From positions 158,982,399-159,046,398 of the forward strand of contig JAVHZZ010000007.1 of the NCBI GenBank assembly GCA_036250195.1: a DNA stretch of 64,000 bases, given 5' to 3'. The translations under genes were made by a program, and so were the position numbers. Below are positions 12,101 to 21,985 of this stretch, piece by piece. Source of the DNA: Mixophyes australis. Its lineage: Eukaryota; Chordata; Amphibia; Anura; Limnodynastidae. Below the pieces are notes generated by a model. That model was not told where the DNA came from. It was given only the letters and a program-made list of their open reading frames with translations, and made no database searches. The number at the start of each line of letters is the position of its first letter. Position 1 is the stretch's first letter.

Positions 12101-12742
12101 CAGGGCAGGGGGGGTACACTGGGTGTATATACAGGGCAGGGGGGTACACTGGGTGTATATACATAACAGGGGGGGTACACTGGGTGTATATACAGGGCAG
12201 GGGGGTACACTGGGTGTATATACATAACAGGGGGGGTACACTGGGTGTATATACAGAGCAGCAGGGGGGGTACACTGGGTGTATATACAGAGCAGCAGGG
12301 GGGGTACACTGGGTGTATATACAGAGCAGCAGGGGGGGTACACTGGGTGTATATACAGGGCAGGGGGGTACACTGGGAGTATATACAGAGCAGCAGGGGG
12401 GGTACACTGGGTGTATATACAGAGCAGGGGGGGTACACTGGGTGTATATACAGAGCAGGGGGGGTACACTGGGTGTATATACAGAGCAGGGGGGGTACAC
12501 TGGGTGTATATACAGAGCAGCAGGGGGGGGTACACTGGGTGTATATACAGAGCAGCAGGGGGGGGGGGTACACTGGGTGTATATACAGAACAGGGGGGTA
12601 CACTGGGTGTATATACAGAACAGGGGGGGGTACACTGGGAGTATATACAGAGCAGGAGGGGGGGGGGTTATACTGTCAGTGTCCCCCCCCCCAGATGTTC
12701 GGACTGTACCTCGGGGACCGGCTCCCCCCTGCTCCCGGCCAT
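75..12742 (-). CDS. CCDC93: CCDC93, 5' eighteen coding exons (gene continues past left edge)
   Basis: Eighteen exons on the minus strand join in frame through GT/AG sites to give residues 1-487, plus one base of the next codon. The product matches my memory of vertebrate CCDC93 along its whole length, for example [38 protein letters not shown] and [16 protein letters not shown]. The human protein is about 631 residues, so roughly 140 C-terminal residues lie off the window. Residues 12 to about 150 form the N-terminal NN-CH (calponin-homology-like) domain. From about residue 225 on the sequence is charged and coiled-coil-like. In the known family CCDC93 pairs with CCDC22 in the CCC/Commander complex on endosomes, acting with retriever and WASH in receptor recycling, including the LDL receptor. 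The linker between exons 16 and 17 is about 12 residues shorter than in human as I recall it. The gene is divergent from INSIG2, as in human. Confidence 0.96.
184..601. other. CCDC93 intron 17, short degenerate repeat
   Basis: No gene. Three diverged copies of a motif containing TGTGAGGAG and AGCTC with CCCCTA are spaced between about 420 and 570. Otherwise nothing recognised. Confidence 0.4.
602..673 (-). CDS. CCDC93: CCDC93 coding exon 17
   Basis: Residues 428-451, [20 protein letters not shown] then RLLL. Acceptor CAG at 674-676; donor GTGAGA begins at 601. The human protein has extra residues (around GEPPGTLTSAM) before this point that are not seen here. Confidence 0.93.
819..890 (-). 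CDS. CCDC93: CCDC93 coding exon 16
   Basis: Residues 404-427, [20 protein letters not shown] then GEDK. Acceptor CAG at 891-893; donor GTAATG begins at 818. Confidence 0.96.
1013..1094 (-). CDS. CCDC93: CCDC93 coding exon 15
   Basis: Residues 376-403, [20 protein letters not shown] then QFRAHCR. Acceptor CAG at 1095-1097; donor GTGAGT begins at 1012. Confidence 0.96.
1354..1427 (-). CDS. CCDC93: CCDC93 coding exon 14
   Basis: Residues 352 to 376 (codon 376 split), [20 protein letters not shown] then KADPA. Acceptor CAG at 1428-1430; donor GTGAGT begins at 1353, only 13 bp from a 21-base C tract. Confidence 0.94.
1524..1586 (-). CDS. CCDC93: CCDC93 coding exon 13
   Basis: Residues 331-351, [20 protein letters not shown] then E, coiled coil. 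Acceptor CAG at 1587-1589; donor GTAATT begins at 1523. Confidence 0.93.
1736..1852 (-). CDS. CCDC93: CCDC93 coding exon 12
   Basis: Residues 292-330, [20 protein letters not shown] then [19 protein letters not shown]. Start of the continuous coiled coil. Acceptor CAG at 1853-1855; donor GTACCG begins at 1735. Confidence 0.95.
2095..2181 (-). CDS. CCDC93: CCDC93 coding exon 11
   Basis: Residues 263-291, [20 protein letters not shown] then QVVSEYAEK. Acceptor CAG at 2182-2184; donor GTGAGA begins at 2094. Confidence 0.97.
2397..2447 (-). CDS. CCDC93: CCDC93 coding exon 10
   Basis: Residues 246-262, [17 protein letters not shown], matching human RIQSLMTKMTAM. The acceptor is TAG at 2448-2450; donor GTCAGT begins at 2396. 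Phase 0 on both sides (51 bp). Confidence 0.92.
2722..5659. repeat. 36-bp minisatellite in CCDC93 intron 9
   Basis: About 80 head-to-tail copies of a 36-bp unit beginning CATCTCCCCATCCAAGCACT, also containing GACTGCTGCC. The left third is nearly homogeneous. A block at 4250-4570 uses 37-bp units (CCCGGG and AAGAACTG variants). The right part (4690-5659) mixes CACAGG, GCAGGCG and CACGGG variants. Units of 36 bp keep all frames open, which produces long false ORFs on both strands (up to 996 codons). Confidence 0.97.
5680..5745 (-). pseudogene. Possible decayed duplicate of CCDC93 exon 10
   Basis: On the minus strand, about 60 bp past exon 9, one frame reads [15 protein letters not shown]. This resembles exon 10 ([13 protein letters not shown]) and is followed by GTGTTG. 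No acceptor in the right phase precedes it, and the minisatellite starts just beyond. It may be a relic of exon duplication or a chance match. Confidence 0.25.
5804..5890 (-). CDS. CCDC93: CCDC93 coding exon 9
   Basis: Residues 217-245, [20 protein letters not shown] then EEELQAQEE, an acidic linker. Acceptor CAG at 5891-5893; donor GTAAGT begins at 5803. Intron 9 behind it carries the 36-bp minisatellite. Confidence 0.94.
5891..6395. other. CCDC93 intron 8, purine-rich repeat
   Basis: No gene. Positions 6265-6385 hold a degenerate GA-rich tandem repeat with three units containing GAGAGAGG and AGAGGGACCGA. The rest is unremarkable. Confidence 0.5.
6396..6432 (-). CDS. CCDC93: CCDC93 coding exon 8 (37-bp micro-exon)
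   Basis: Completes Arg204 and encodes [12 protein letters not shown]. Acceptor CAG at 6433-6435 after TTTATTCTGTGTTTG; donor GTTTGT begins at 6395 (weaker donor). The join gives LEYGRRYGVS, matching human LEYGRRYGFS. Confidence 0.92.
6433..7029. other. CCDC93 intron 7
   Basis: No gene seen. A short TA microsatellite lies at about 6566-6581. Nothing else recognised. Confidence 0.5.
7030..7130 (-). CDS. CCDC93: CCDC93 coding exon 7
   Basis: Residues 171-203 and two bases of 204: [20 protein letters not shown] then [13 protein letters not shown]. Acceptor CAG at 7131-7133; donor GTACCG begins at 7029. The basic PRRKYKR segment is as in human. Confidence 0.96.
7131..7715. other. CCDC93 intron 6
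   Basis: Intronic; no repeat family or RNA gene recognised. Confidence 0.5.
7716..7772 (-). CDS. CCDC93: CCDC93 coding exon 6
   Basis: Residues 152-170, [19 protein letters not shown]. Acceptor CAG at 7773-7775; donor GTAAGT begins at 7715. Confidence 0.96.
7901..7999 (-). CDS. CCDC93: CCDC93 coding exon 5
   Basis: Residues 119-151, [20 protein letters not shown] then [13 protein letters not shown]. Acceptor CAG at 8000-8002; donor GTGGGT begins at 7900. Confidence 0.97.
8151..8262 (-). CDS. CCDC93: CCDC93 coding exon 4
   Basis: Residues 81-118, [20 protein letters not shown] to HIFPVIQ, the core of the NN-CH domain. Acceptor CAG at 8263-8265, donor GTATGA begins at 8150. Confidence 0.97.
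8263..9129. other. CCDC93 intron 3
   Basis: Intronic. No coding potential supported by homology; I recognise no repeat family here. Confidence 0.5.
9130..9224 (-). CDS. CCDC93: CCDC93 coding exon 3
   Basis: Residues 50-80 and two bases of 81: [20 protein letters not shown], then [11 protein letters not shown]. Acceptor CAG at 9225-9227; donor GTAAGT begins at 9129. The split codon AT|A is completed by exon 4. This exon lacks its own ATG-started ORF and is found only by homology and splice sites. Confidence 0.96.
9264..9616 (-). mobile_element. tRNA-headed SINE, full length, in CCDC93 intron 2
   Basis: Read on the minus strand it starts GGGCAGCACGGTGGCCTAGT, with an A-box-like head and a B-box-like GGGTCATGAGTTC. 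A conserved core (TGTGTGGAGTTTGTATGTTC, CCTCCCACACTCC) and a CA-rich stretch follow. The tail has CAGCGCTGCGGAATTAG and a TATATAAATAAATG-type end. Flanks share CAACAT, a possible short target duplication. Family structure is clear; the exact family name was not assigned. Confidence 0.88.
9657..9770 (-). CDS. CCDC93: CCDC93 coding exon 2
   Basis: Residues 12-49, from [13 protein letters not shown] to GLSPFDK, start of the NN-CH domain. Acceptor CAG at 9771-9773 after a T-rich tract; donor GT at 9655-9656. Phase 0 on both sides. Confidence 0.97.
10523..11687 (-). mobile_element. Tc1-like DNA transposon, decayed, in CCDC93 intron 1
   Basis: Terminal inverted repeats share GCCACAACATTAAA (near 10535 and, inverted, near 11670), flanked by TA-rich target sequence. 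Minus-strand translation gives broken Tc1-type transposase: [10 protein letters not shown], then [17 protein letters not shown] and WSYESRFL, then DNAPCHT and [12 protein letters not shown]. The aspartate of DNAPCHT is present, but the usual third catalytic glutamate (after SPDLN-x-I) is replaced. Frames are interrupted, so the element is non-functional. The G-rich minisatellite begins at its right edge. Confidence 0.9.
11690..12668. repeat. ~30-bp G-rich minisatellite in CCDC93 intron 1
   Basis: About 30 copies of GGTACACTGGGTGTATATAC followed by AGAGCAGGGG-type sequence, with variable G runs (4-14 G) and an optional CAG. It ends about 40 bp from the exon 1 donor. The false ORFs on both strands come from the repeat. 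Confidence 0.95.
12710..12742 (-). CDS. CCDC93: CCDC93 coding exon 1 (start codon)
   Basis: Residues 1-11, [11 protein letters not shown]. The ATG (12740-12742) has G at -3 and G at +4, a good Kozak context. The donor GTACAG follows GAG. The join to exon 2 gives PVPE-VEIRED, which parallels the human LPE-VETRED. This start was chosen because of that match; frames running upstream enter the 51-bp satellite. Confidence 0.9.
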
Positions 12743-12900
12743 GGCTCTCGGTACAGCTCAGACTCCGGCACCTCCCGGGGGGTCTCAGCTCTCTCCCAGC
12801 TCTCCGCAAACACAAAAGAGAGGAAACTCCCCCCGCTACGGATGTGGTATCGTCCAGCGAGGGGCGTGGTTTTCCGAGTACCACGTGATCTGTCACATGA
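12743..12900 (-). promoter_or_regulatory. CCDC93: CCDC93 5'UTR and core promoter candidate
   Basis: About 160 bp of non-repetitive sequence separates the start codon from the 51-bp satellite, so the 5'UTR and proximal promoter must lie here or inside the satellite. It holds a palindromic E-box CACGTG (12882-12887, of the type bound by USF, MITF and TFEB) and a CCACGCCCC box (12861-12869 on the minus strand, KLF/Sp type). No TATA box is seen. The transcription start cannot be fixed from sequence alone. Confidence 0.5.
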
Positions 12901-12902
12901 CC

Positions 12903-15900
12903 AGAGAGAGAGGACACAGACTGACAGTGTGACAGACACACAGGGAGGAGACAGAGGAGAGAGGACACAGACTGACAGTGTGACAGACACACAGAGAGGA
13001 GACAGAGGAGAGAGGACACAGACTGACAGTGTGACAGACACACAGAGAGGAGACAGAGGAGAGAGGACACAGACTGACAGTGTGACAGACACAGAGAGGA
13101 GACAGAGGAGAGAGGACACAGACTGACAGTGTGACAGACACAGAGAGGAGACAGAGGAGAGAGGAGACAGACTGACAGTGTGACAGACACAGAGAGGAGA
13201 GAGGACACAGACTGACAGTGTGACAGACACAGAGAGGAGACAGGAGAGAGGACACAGACTGACAGTGTGACAGACACACAGAGAGGAGACAGAGGAGAGA
13301 GGACACAGACTGACAGTGTGACAGACACACAGAGAGGAGACAGAGGAGAGAGGACACAGACTGACAGTGTGACAGACACACAGAGAGGAGACAGAGGAGA
13401 GAGGACACAGACTGACAGTGTGACAGACACAGAGAGGAGACAGAGGAGAGAGGAGACAGACTGACAGTGTGACAGACACACAGAGAGGAGACAGAGGAGA
13501 GAGGACACAGACTGACAGTGTGACAGACACAGAGAGGAGACAGAGGAGAGAGGACACAGACTGACAGTGTGACAGACACACAGGGAGGAGACAGAGGAGA
13601 GAGGACACAGACTGACAGTGTGACAGACACACAGAGAGGAGACAGAGGAGAGAGGACACAGACTGACAGTGTGACAGACACAGAGAGGAGACAGAGGAGA
13701 GAGGAGACAGACTGACAGTGTGACAGACACACAGAGAGGAGACAGAGGAGAGAGGACACAGACTGACAGTGTGACAGACACACAGAGAGGAGACAGAGGA
13801 GAGAGGACACAGACTGACAGTGTGACAGACACACAGAGAGGAGACAGAGGAGAGAGGACACAGACTGACAGTGTGACAGACACACAGAGAGGAGACAGAG
13901 GAGAGAGGACACAGACTGACAGTGTGACAGACACAGAGAGGAGACAGAGGAGAGAGGACACAGACTGACAGTGTGACAGACACACAGAGAGGAGACAGAG
14001 GAGAGAGGACACAGACTGACAGTGTGACAGACACACAGGGAGGAGACAGAGGAGAGAGGACACAGACTGACAGTGTGACAGACACACAGAGAGAGGAGAC
14101 AGAGGAGAGAGGACACAGACTGACAGTGTGACAGACACACAGGGAGGAGACAGAGGAGAGAGGACACAGACTGACAGTGTGACAGACACACAGAGAGGAG
14201 ACAGAGGAGAGAGGACACAGACTGACAGTGTGACAGACACACAGAGAGGGAGAGAGGGGACAAGACTGACAGTGTAGACAGGCGGAGGAGACAGAGGAGA
14301 GAGGACACAGACTGACAGTGTGACAGACACACAGAGAGGAGACAGAGGAGAGAGGACACAGACTGACAGTGTGACAGACACACAGAGAGGAGACAGAGGA
14401 GAGAGGACACAGACTGACAGTGTGACAGACACACAGAGAGGAGACAGAGGAGAGAGGACACAGACTGACAGTGTGACAGACACACAGAGAGGAGACAGAG
14501 GAGAGAGGACACAGACTGACAGTGTGACAGACACACAGAGAGGAGACAGAGGAGAGAGGACACAGACTGACAGTGTGACAGACACACAGAGAGGAGACAG
14601 AGGAGAGAGGACACAGACTGACAGTGTGACAGACACACAGAGAGGAGACAGAGGAGAGAGGACACAGACTGACAGTGTGACAGACACACAGAGAGGAGAC
14701 AGAGGAGAGAGGACACAGACTGACAGTGTGACAGACACACAGAGAGGAGACAGAGGAGAGAGGACACAGACTGACAGTGTGACAGACACACAGAGAGGAG
14801 ACAGAGGAGAGAGGACACAGACTGACAGTGTGACAGACACACAGAGAGGAGACAGAGGAGAGAGGGACACAGACTGACAGTGTGACAGACACACAGGGAG
14901 GAGACAGAGGAGAGAGGACACAGACTGACAGTGTGACAGACACACAGAGAGGAGACAGAGGAGAGAGGGACACAGACTGACAGTGTGACAGACACACAGA
15001 GAGGAGACAGAGGAGAGAGGACACAGACTGACAGTGTGACAGACACAGAGAGGAGACAGAGGAGAGAGGACACAGACTGACAGTGTGACAGACACACAGA
15101 GAGGAGACAGAGGAGAGAGGACACAGACTGACAGTGTGACAGACACACAGGGAGGAGACAGAGGAGAGAGGACACAGACTGACAGTGTGACAGACACACA
15201 GAGAGGAGACAGAGGAGAGAGGACACAGACTGACAGTGTGACAGACACACAGGGAGGAGACAGAGGAGAGAGGACACAGACTGACAGTGTGACAGACACA
15301 CAGAGAGGAGACAGAGGAGAGAGGACACAGACTGACAGTGTGACAGACACACAGAGAGGAGACAGAGGAGAGAGGACACAGACTGACAGTGTGACAGACA
15401 CACAGGGAGGAGACAGAGGAGAGAGGACACAGACTGACAGTGTGACAGACACACAGAGAGGAGACAGAGGAGAGAGGACACAGACTGACAGTGTGACAGA
15501 CACAGAGAGGAGACAGAGGAGAGAGGACACAGACTGACAGTGTGACAGACACACAGAGAGGAGACAGAGGAGAGAGGACACAGACTGACAGTGTGACAGA
15601 CACACAGAGAGGAGACAGAGGAGAGAGGACACAGACTGACAGTGTGACAGACACACAGAGAGGAGACAGAGGGAGAGAGGACACAGACTGACAGTGTGAC
15701 AGACACACAGAGAGGAGACAGAGGAGAGAGGACACAGACTGACAGTGTGACAGACACACAGGGAGGAGACAGAGGAGAGAGGACACAGACTGACAGTGTG
15801 ACAGACACACAGAGAGGAGACAGAGGAGAGAGGACACAGACTGACAGTGTGACAGACACAGAGAGGAGACAGAGGAGAGAGGACACAGACTGACAGTGTG

Positions 15901-18900
15901 ACAGACACACAGAGAGGAGACAGAGGAGAGAGGACACAGACTGACAGTGTGACAGACACACAGAGAGGAGACAGAGGAGAGAGGACACAGACTGACAGTG
16001 TGACAGACACACAGAGAGGAGACAGAGGAGAGAGGAAACAGACTGACAGTGTGACAGACACACAGAGAGGAGACAGAGGAGAGAGGACACAGACTGACAG
16101 TGTGACAGACACAGAGAGGAGACAGAGGAGAGAGGACACAGACTGACAGTGTGACAGACACACAGAGAGGAGACAGAGGAGAGAGGACACAGACTGACAG
16201 TGTGACAGACACACAGAGAGGAGACAGAGGAGAGAGGACACAGACTGACAGTGTGACAGACACAGAGAGGAGACAGAGGAGAGAGGACACAGACTGACAG
16301 TGTGACAGACACACAGAGAGGAGACAGAGGAGAGAGGACACAGACTGACAGTGTGACAGACACAGAGAGGAGACAGAGGAGAGAGGACACAGACTGACAG
16401 TGTGACAGACACACAGGGAGGAGACAGAGGAGAGAGGACACAGACTGACAGTGTGACAGACACACAGGGAGGAGACAGAGGAGAGAGGACACAGACTGAC
16501 AGTGTGACAGACACAGAGAGGAGACAGAGGAGAGAGGACACAGACTGACAGTGTGACAGACACACAGGGAGGAGACAGAGGAGAGAGGACACAGACTGAC
16601 AGTGTGACAGACACACAGGGAGGAGACAGAGGAGAGAGGACACAGACTGACAGTGTGACAGACACACAGGGAGGAGACAGAGGAGAGAGGACACAGACTG
16701 ACAGTGTGACAGACACACAGAGAGAGGAGACAGAGGAGAGAGGACACAGACTGACAGTGTGACAGACACACAGAGAGGAGACAGAGGAGAGAGGACACAG
16801 ACTGACAGTGTGACAGACACAGAGAGGAGACAGAGGAGAGAGGACACAGACTGACAGTGTGACAGACACACAGAGAGGAGACAGAGGAGAGAGGACACAG
16901 ACTGACAGTGTGACAGACACAGAGAGGAGACAGAGGAGAGAGGACACAGACTGACAGTGTGACAGACACAGAGAGGAGACAGGAGAGAGGACACAGACTG
17001 ACAGTGTGACAGACACACAGAGAGGAGACAGAGGAGAGAGGACACAGACTGACAGTGTGACAGACACAGAGAGGAGACAGGAGAGAGGACACAGACTGAC
17101 AGTGTGACAGACACACAGAGAGGAGACAGAGGAGAGAGGACACAGACTGACAGTGTGACAGACACACAGAGAGGAGACAGAGGAGAGAGGACACAGACTG
17201 ACAGTGTGACAGACACACAGAGAGGAGACAGAGGAGAGAGGACACAGACTGACAGTGTGACAGACACAGAGAGGAGACAGAGGAGAGAGGACACAGACTG
17301 ACAGTGTGACAGACACACAGAGAGGAGACAGAGGAGAGAGGACACAGACTGACAGTGTGACAGACACACAGAGAGGAGACAGAGGAGAGAGGACACAGAC
17401 TGACAGTGTGACAGACACACAGGGAGGAGACAGAGGAGAGAGGAGACAGACTGACAGTGTGACAGACACACAGGGAGGAGACAGAGGAGAGAGGACACAG
17501 ACTGACAGTGTGACAGACACAGAGAGGAGACAGAGGAGAGAGGACACAGACTGACAGTGTGACAGACACACAGGGAGGAGACAGAGGAGAGAGGACACAG
17601 ACTGACAGTGTGACAGACACACAGAGAGGAGACAGAGGAGAGAGGACACAGACTGACAGTGTGACAGACACACAGAGAGAGGAGACAGAGGAGAGAGGAC
17701 ACAGACTGACAGTGTGACAGACACAGAGAGGAGACAGAGGAGAGAGGACACAGACTGACAGTGTGACAGACACAGAGAGGAGACAGAGGAGAGAGGACAC
17801 AGACTGACAGTGTGACAGACACACAGAGAGGAGAGAGGACACAGACTGACAGTGTGACAGACACACAGAGAGGAGACAGAGGAGAGAGGACACAGACTGA
17901 CAGTGTGACAGACACACAGAGAGGAGACAGAGGAGAGAGGACACAGACTGACAGTGTGACAGACACACAGGGAGGAGACAGAGGAGAGAGGAGACAGACT
18001 GACAGTGTGACAGACACACAGGGAGGAGAGAGGACACAGACTGACAGTGTGACAGACACACAGGGAGGAGACAGAGGAGAGAGGACACAGACTGACAGTG
18101 TGACAGACACACAGGGAGGAGACAGAGGAGAGAGGACACAGACTGACAGTGTGACAGACACACAGGGAGGAGACAGAGGAGAGAGGACACAGACTGACAG
18201 TGTGACAGACACAGAGAGGAGACAGAGGAGAGAGGACACAGACTGACAGTGTGACAGACACACAGGGAGGAGACAGAGGAGAGAGGACACAGACTGACAG
18301 TGTGACAGACACACAGAGAGAGGAGACAGAGGAGAGAGGACACAGACTGACAGTGTGACAGACACACAGAGAGGAGACAGAGGAGGGAGGACACAGACTG
18401 ACAGTGTGACAGACACAGAGAGGAGACAGGAGAGAGGACACAGACTGACAGTGTGACAGACACACAGAGAGGAGACAGAGGAGAGAGGACACAGACTGAC
18501 AGTGTGACAGACACACAGAGAGGAGACAGAGGAGAGAGGACACAGACTGACAGACACACAGAGAGGAGACAGAGGAGAGAGGACACAGACTGACAGTGTG
18601 ACAGACACAGAGAGGAGACAGAGGAGAGAGGACACAGACTGACAGTGTGACAGACACACAGAGAGGAGACAGAGGAGAGAGGACACAGACTGACAGTGTG
18701 ACAGACACACAGAGAGGAGACAGAGGAGAGAGGACACAGACTGACAGTGTGACAGACACACAGAGAGGAGACAGAGGAGAGAGGACACAGACTGACAGTG
18801 TGACAGACACACAGGGAGGAGACAGAGGAGAGAGGAGACAGACTGACAGTGTGACAGACACACAGGGAGGAGAGAGGACACAGACTGACAGTGTGACAGA

Positions 18901-20515
18901 CACACAGGGAGGAGACAGAGGAGAGAGGACACAGACTGACAGTGTGACAGACACACAGGGAGGAGACAGAGGAGAGAGGACACAGACTGACAGTGTGACA
19001 GACACAGAGAGGAGACAGAGGAGAGAGGACACAGACTGACAGTGTGACAGACACACAGGGAGGAGACAGAGGAGAGAGGACACAGACTGACAGTGTGACA
19101 GACACACAGAGAGGAGACAGAGGAGAGAGGACACAGACTGACAGTGTGACAGACACACAGAGAGAGGAGACAGAGGAGAGAGGACACAGACTGACAGTGT
19201 GACAGACACAGAGAGGAGACAGAGGAGAGAGGACACAGACTGACAGTGTGACAGACACAGAGAGGAGACAGAGGAGAGAGGACACAGACTGACAGTGTGA
19301 CAGACACACAGAGAGGAGAGAGAGGACACAGACTGACAGTGTGACAGACACACAGAGAGGAGACAGAGGAGAGAGGACACAGACTGACAGTGTGACAGAC
19401 ACACAGAGAGGAGACAGAGGAGAGAGGACACAGACTGACAGTGTGACAGACACACAGAGAGGAGACAGAGGAGAGAGGACACAGACTGACAGTGTGACAG
19501 ACACACAGAGAGGAGACAGAGGAGAGAGGACACAGACTGACAGTGTGACAGACACACAGGGAGGAGACAGAGGAGGGAGGACACAGACTGACAGTGTGAC
19601 AGACACACAGGGAGGAGACAGAGGAGAGAGGACACAGACTGACAGTGTGACAGACACACAGGGAGGAGACAGAGGAGAGAGGACACAGACTGACAGTGTG
19701 ACAGACACACAGAGAGGAGACAGAGGAGAGAGGACACAGACTGACAGTGTGACAGACACACAGGGAGGAGACAGAGGAGAGAGGACACAGACTGACAGTG
19801 TGACAGACACACAGGGAGGAGACAGAGGAGAGAGGACACAGACTGACAGTGTGACAGACACACAGAGAGGAGACAGAGGAGAGAGGACACAGACTGACAG
19901 TGTGACAGACACACAGGGAGGAGACAGAGGAGAGAGGACACAGACTGACAGTGTGACAGACACACAGAGAGGAGACAGAGGAGAGAGGACACAGACTGAC
20001 AGTGTGACAGACACACAGGGAGGAGACAGAGGAGAGAGGACACAGACTGACAGTGTGACAGACACACAGGGAGGAGACAGAGGAGAGAGGACACAGACTG
20101 ACAGTGTGACAGACACACAGAGAGGAGACAGAGGAGAGAGGACACAGACTGACAGTGTGACAGACACACAGGGAGGAGACAGAGGAGAGAGGACACAGAC
20201 TGACAGTGTGACAGACACACAGAGAGGAGACAGAGGAGAGAGGACACAGACTGACAGTGTGACAGACACACAGGGAGGAGACAGAGGAGAGAGGACACAG
20301 ACTGACAGTGTGACAGACACACAGAGAGGAGACAGAGGAGAGAGGACACAGACTGACAGTGTGACAGACACACAGGGAGGAGACAGAGGAGAGAGGAGAC
20401 AGACTGACAGTGTGACAGACACACAGAGAGGAGACAGACTGACAGTGTGACAGACACAGAGAGAGGAGAGAGGACACAGACTGACAGTGTGACAGACACA
20501 GAGAGGAGACAGAGA
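12903..20515. repeat. 51-bp minisatellite array upstream of CCDC93 (7.6 kb)
   Basis: About 150 copies of a 51-bp unit containing ACAGACTGACAGTGTGACAG then ACACACAGAGAGGAGACAGA and GGAGAGAGGAC. Common variants are CACAGGGAGG versus CACAGAGAGG, a 49-bp unit lacking one AC, and shorter units lacking GACAGAG. One scrambled unit lies at 14245-14290. Because 51 is a multiple of three, all three minus-strand frames stay open for thousands of codons; these are not genes. Confidence 0.98.
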
Positions 20516-20625
20516 CTACATGACATAAAGTGATGCAGTTACTGGTGATTAATTCTCATTAATTGCAGTTTTTATGGATTAAAGACCAGAAAATATAAGA
20601 AATGAAATATTTCACAGAACAGGAA

Positions 20626-21330
20626 GTACAATGTCAGGCAGGGGTATAAGAACAGGAAGTCCAATGTCAGGCAGAGGTATAAGAACAGGAAGTACAATGT
20701 CAGGCAGGGGTATAAGAACAGGAAGTACAATGTCAGGCAGAGGTATAAGAACAGGAAGTACAATGTCAGGCAGAGGTATAAGAACAGGAAGTACAATGTC
20801 AGGCAGGGGTATAAGAACAGGAAGTACAATGTCAGGCAGAGGTATAAGAACAGGAAGTACAATGTCAGGCAGAGGTATAAGAACAGGAAGTACAATGTCA
20901 GGCAGAGGCATAAGAACAGGAAGTACAATGTCAGGCAGAGGTATAAGAACAGGAAGTACAATGTCAGGCAGAGGTATAAGAACAGGAAGTACAATGTCAG
21001 GCAGAGGTATAAGAACAGGAAGTCCAATGTCAGGCAGAGGTATAAGAACAGGAAGTACAATGTCAGGCAGGGGTATAAGAACAGGAAGTACAATGTCAGG
21101 CAGAGGTATAAGAACAGGACGTACAATGTCAGGCAGAGGTATAAGAACAGGAAGTACAATGTCAGGCAGAGGCATAAGAACAGGAAGTACAATGTCAGGC
21201 AGGGGTATAAGACCAGGAAGTACAATGTCAGGCAGAGGTATAAGAACAGGAAGTACAATGTCAGGCAGGGTCTATCTATGTACTGGAAGTACAATGTCAG
21301 GTAGGGTTCTGGAGAGAGGAGGTACAATGT
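20626..21330. repeat. 33-bp minisatellite
   Basis: About 21 copies of a 33-bp unit AGGAAGTACAATGTCAGGCA followed by GAGGTATAAGAAC. The last two units are diverged. It is separated from the 51-bp array by about 110 bp of AT-rich sequence. Confidence 0.97.
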
Positions 21331-21985
21331 AAGCCCCCTGAATACCCCAGAATTAGGTTTGATTTTATAAATGTAATCATTATTATCTGTCCTTTGTAGT
21401 TCTAGAGCTCAATTCCTTCATTTGGTGACAATATGATTCTGGGCTCTGGCAGATGGGTTTGGATTTGGGTGGAAGAGGAAAGTGTATAATGTCCAGCAGG
21501 TGGTGCTGTGGTACAGCACAAGGTGGAAACCATCTAAACTGGGAGCATTTGGAACCTTTCTGGATTATAGATGTCTCCAGATTCTGTACAATGCATAGTA
21601 CGCGGGAATGAGGGAGAGTCCTGGGCACACAAACTAAAAAAATCATCTACTAATATGCAGACCATATACTGTTATCAATGCAGATTTATACAGGTGACCC
21701 CATAGAGGGACATTTCAGAAGGGAAGGAAATTAAATCCTGAAAATGCCACCTTGTGTAATTGAAAGGTTTGCTGCACAAGTAGGACTAGGTGCAAATGTC
21801 AGATGCACCTAGGTTGTCGGGTAGGGCATTTTAGTTGTCAAATATGCTATTTTAAAGCAAACAGCGCTCATAAACTCACATGTAGGGGTGTAGTTTCATT
21901 TGATCCATTGTGACTATTCTGCCCTGTAATCTGCATTGAATGCCAATTGTAAGGCAGGAAAGAGAAGATGTTCAACTTCATGTGT
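21331..21985. other. Intergenic, nothing recognised
   Basis: No open frame with homology, no repeat family recognised. Confidence 0.4.

Noticed and set aside
12903..20515. CRISPR array
   Set aside because: Units are contiguous with no unique spacers, and the host is a vertebrate.
11664..20526. Minus-strand ORFs of 2937, 2616 and 2509 codons
   Set aside because: They are readings of the 51-bp satellite (and the intron 1 array) in all three frames. Open frames exist only because 51 is a multiple of three and the unit lacks minus-strand stops. No non-repeat domain is present.
20572..21332. Leucine-rich, membrane-like ORF and SGRGIRTGST repeat ORF
   Set aside because: 33-bp minisatellite artefacts; the hydrophobic look comes from the base composition.
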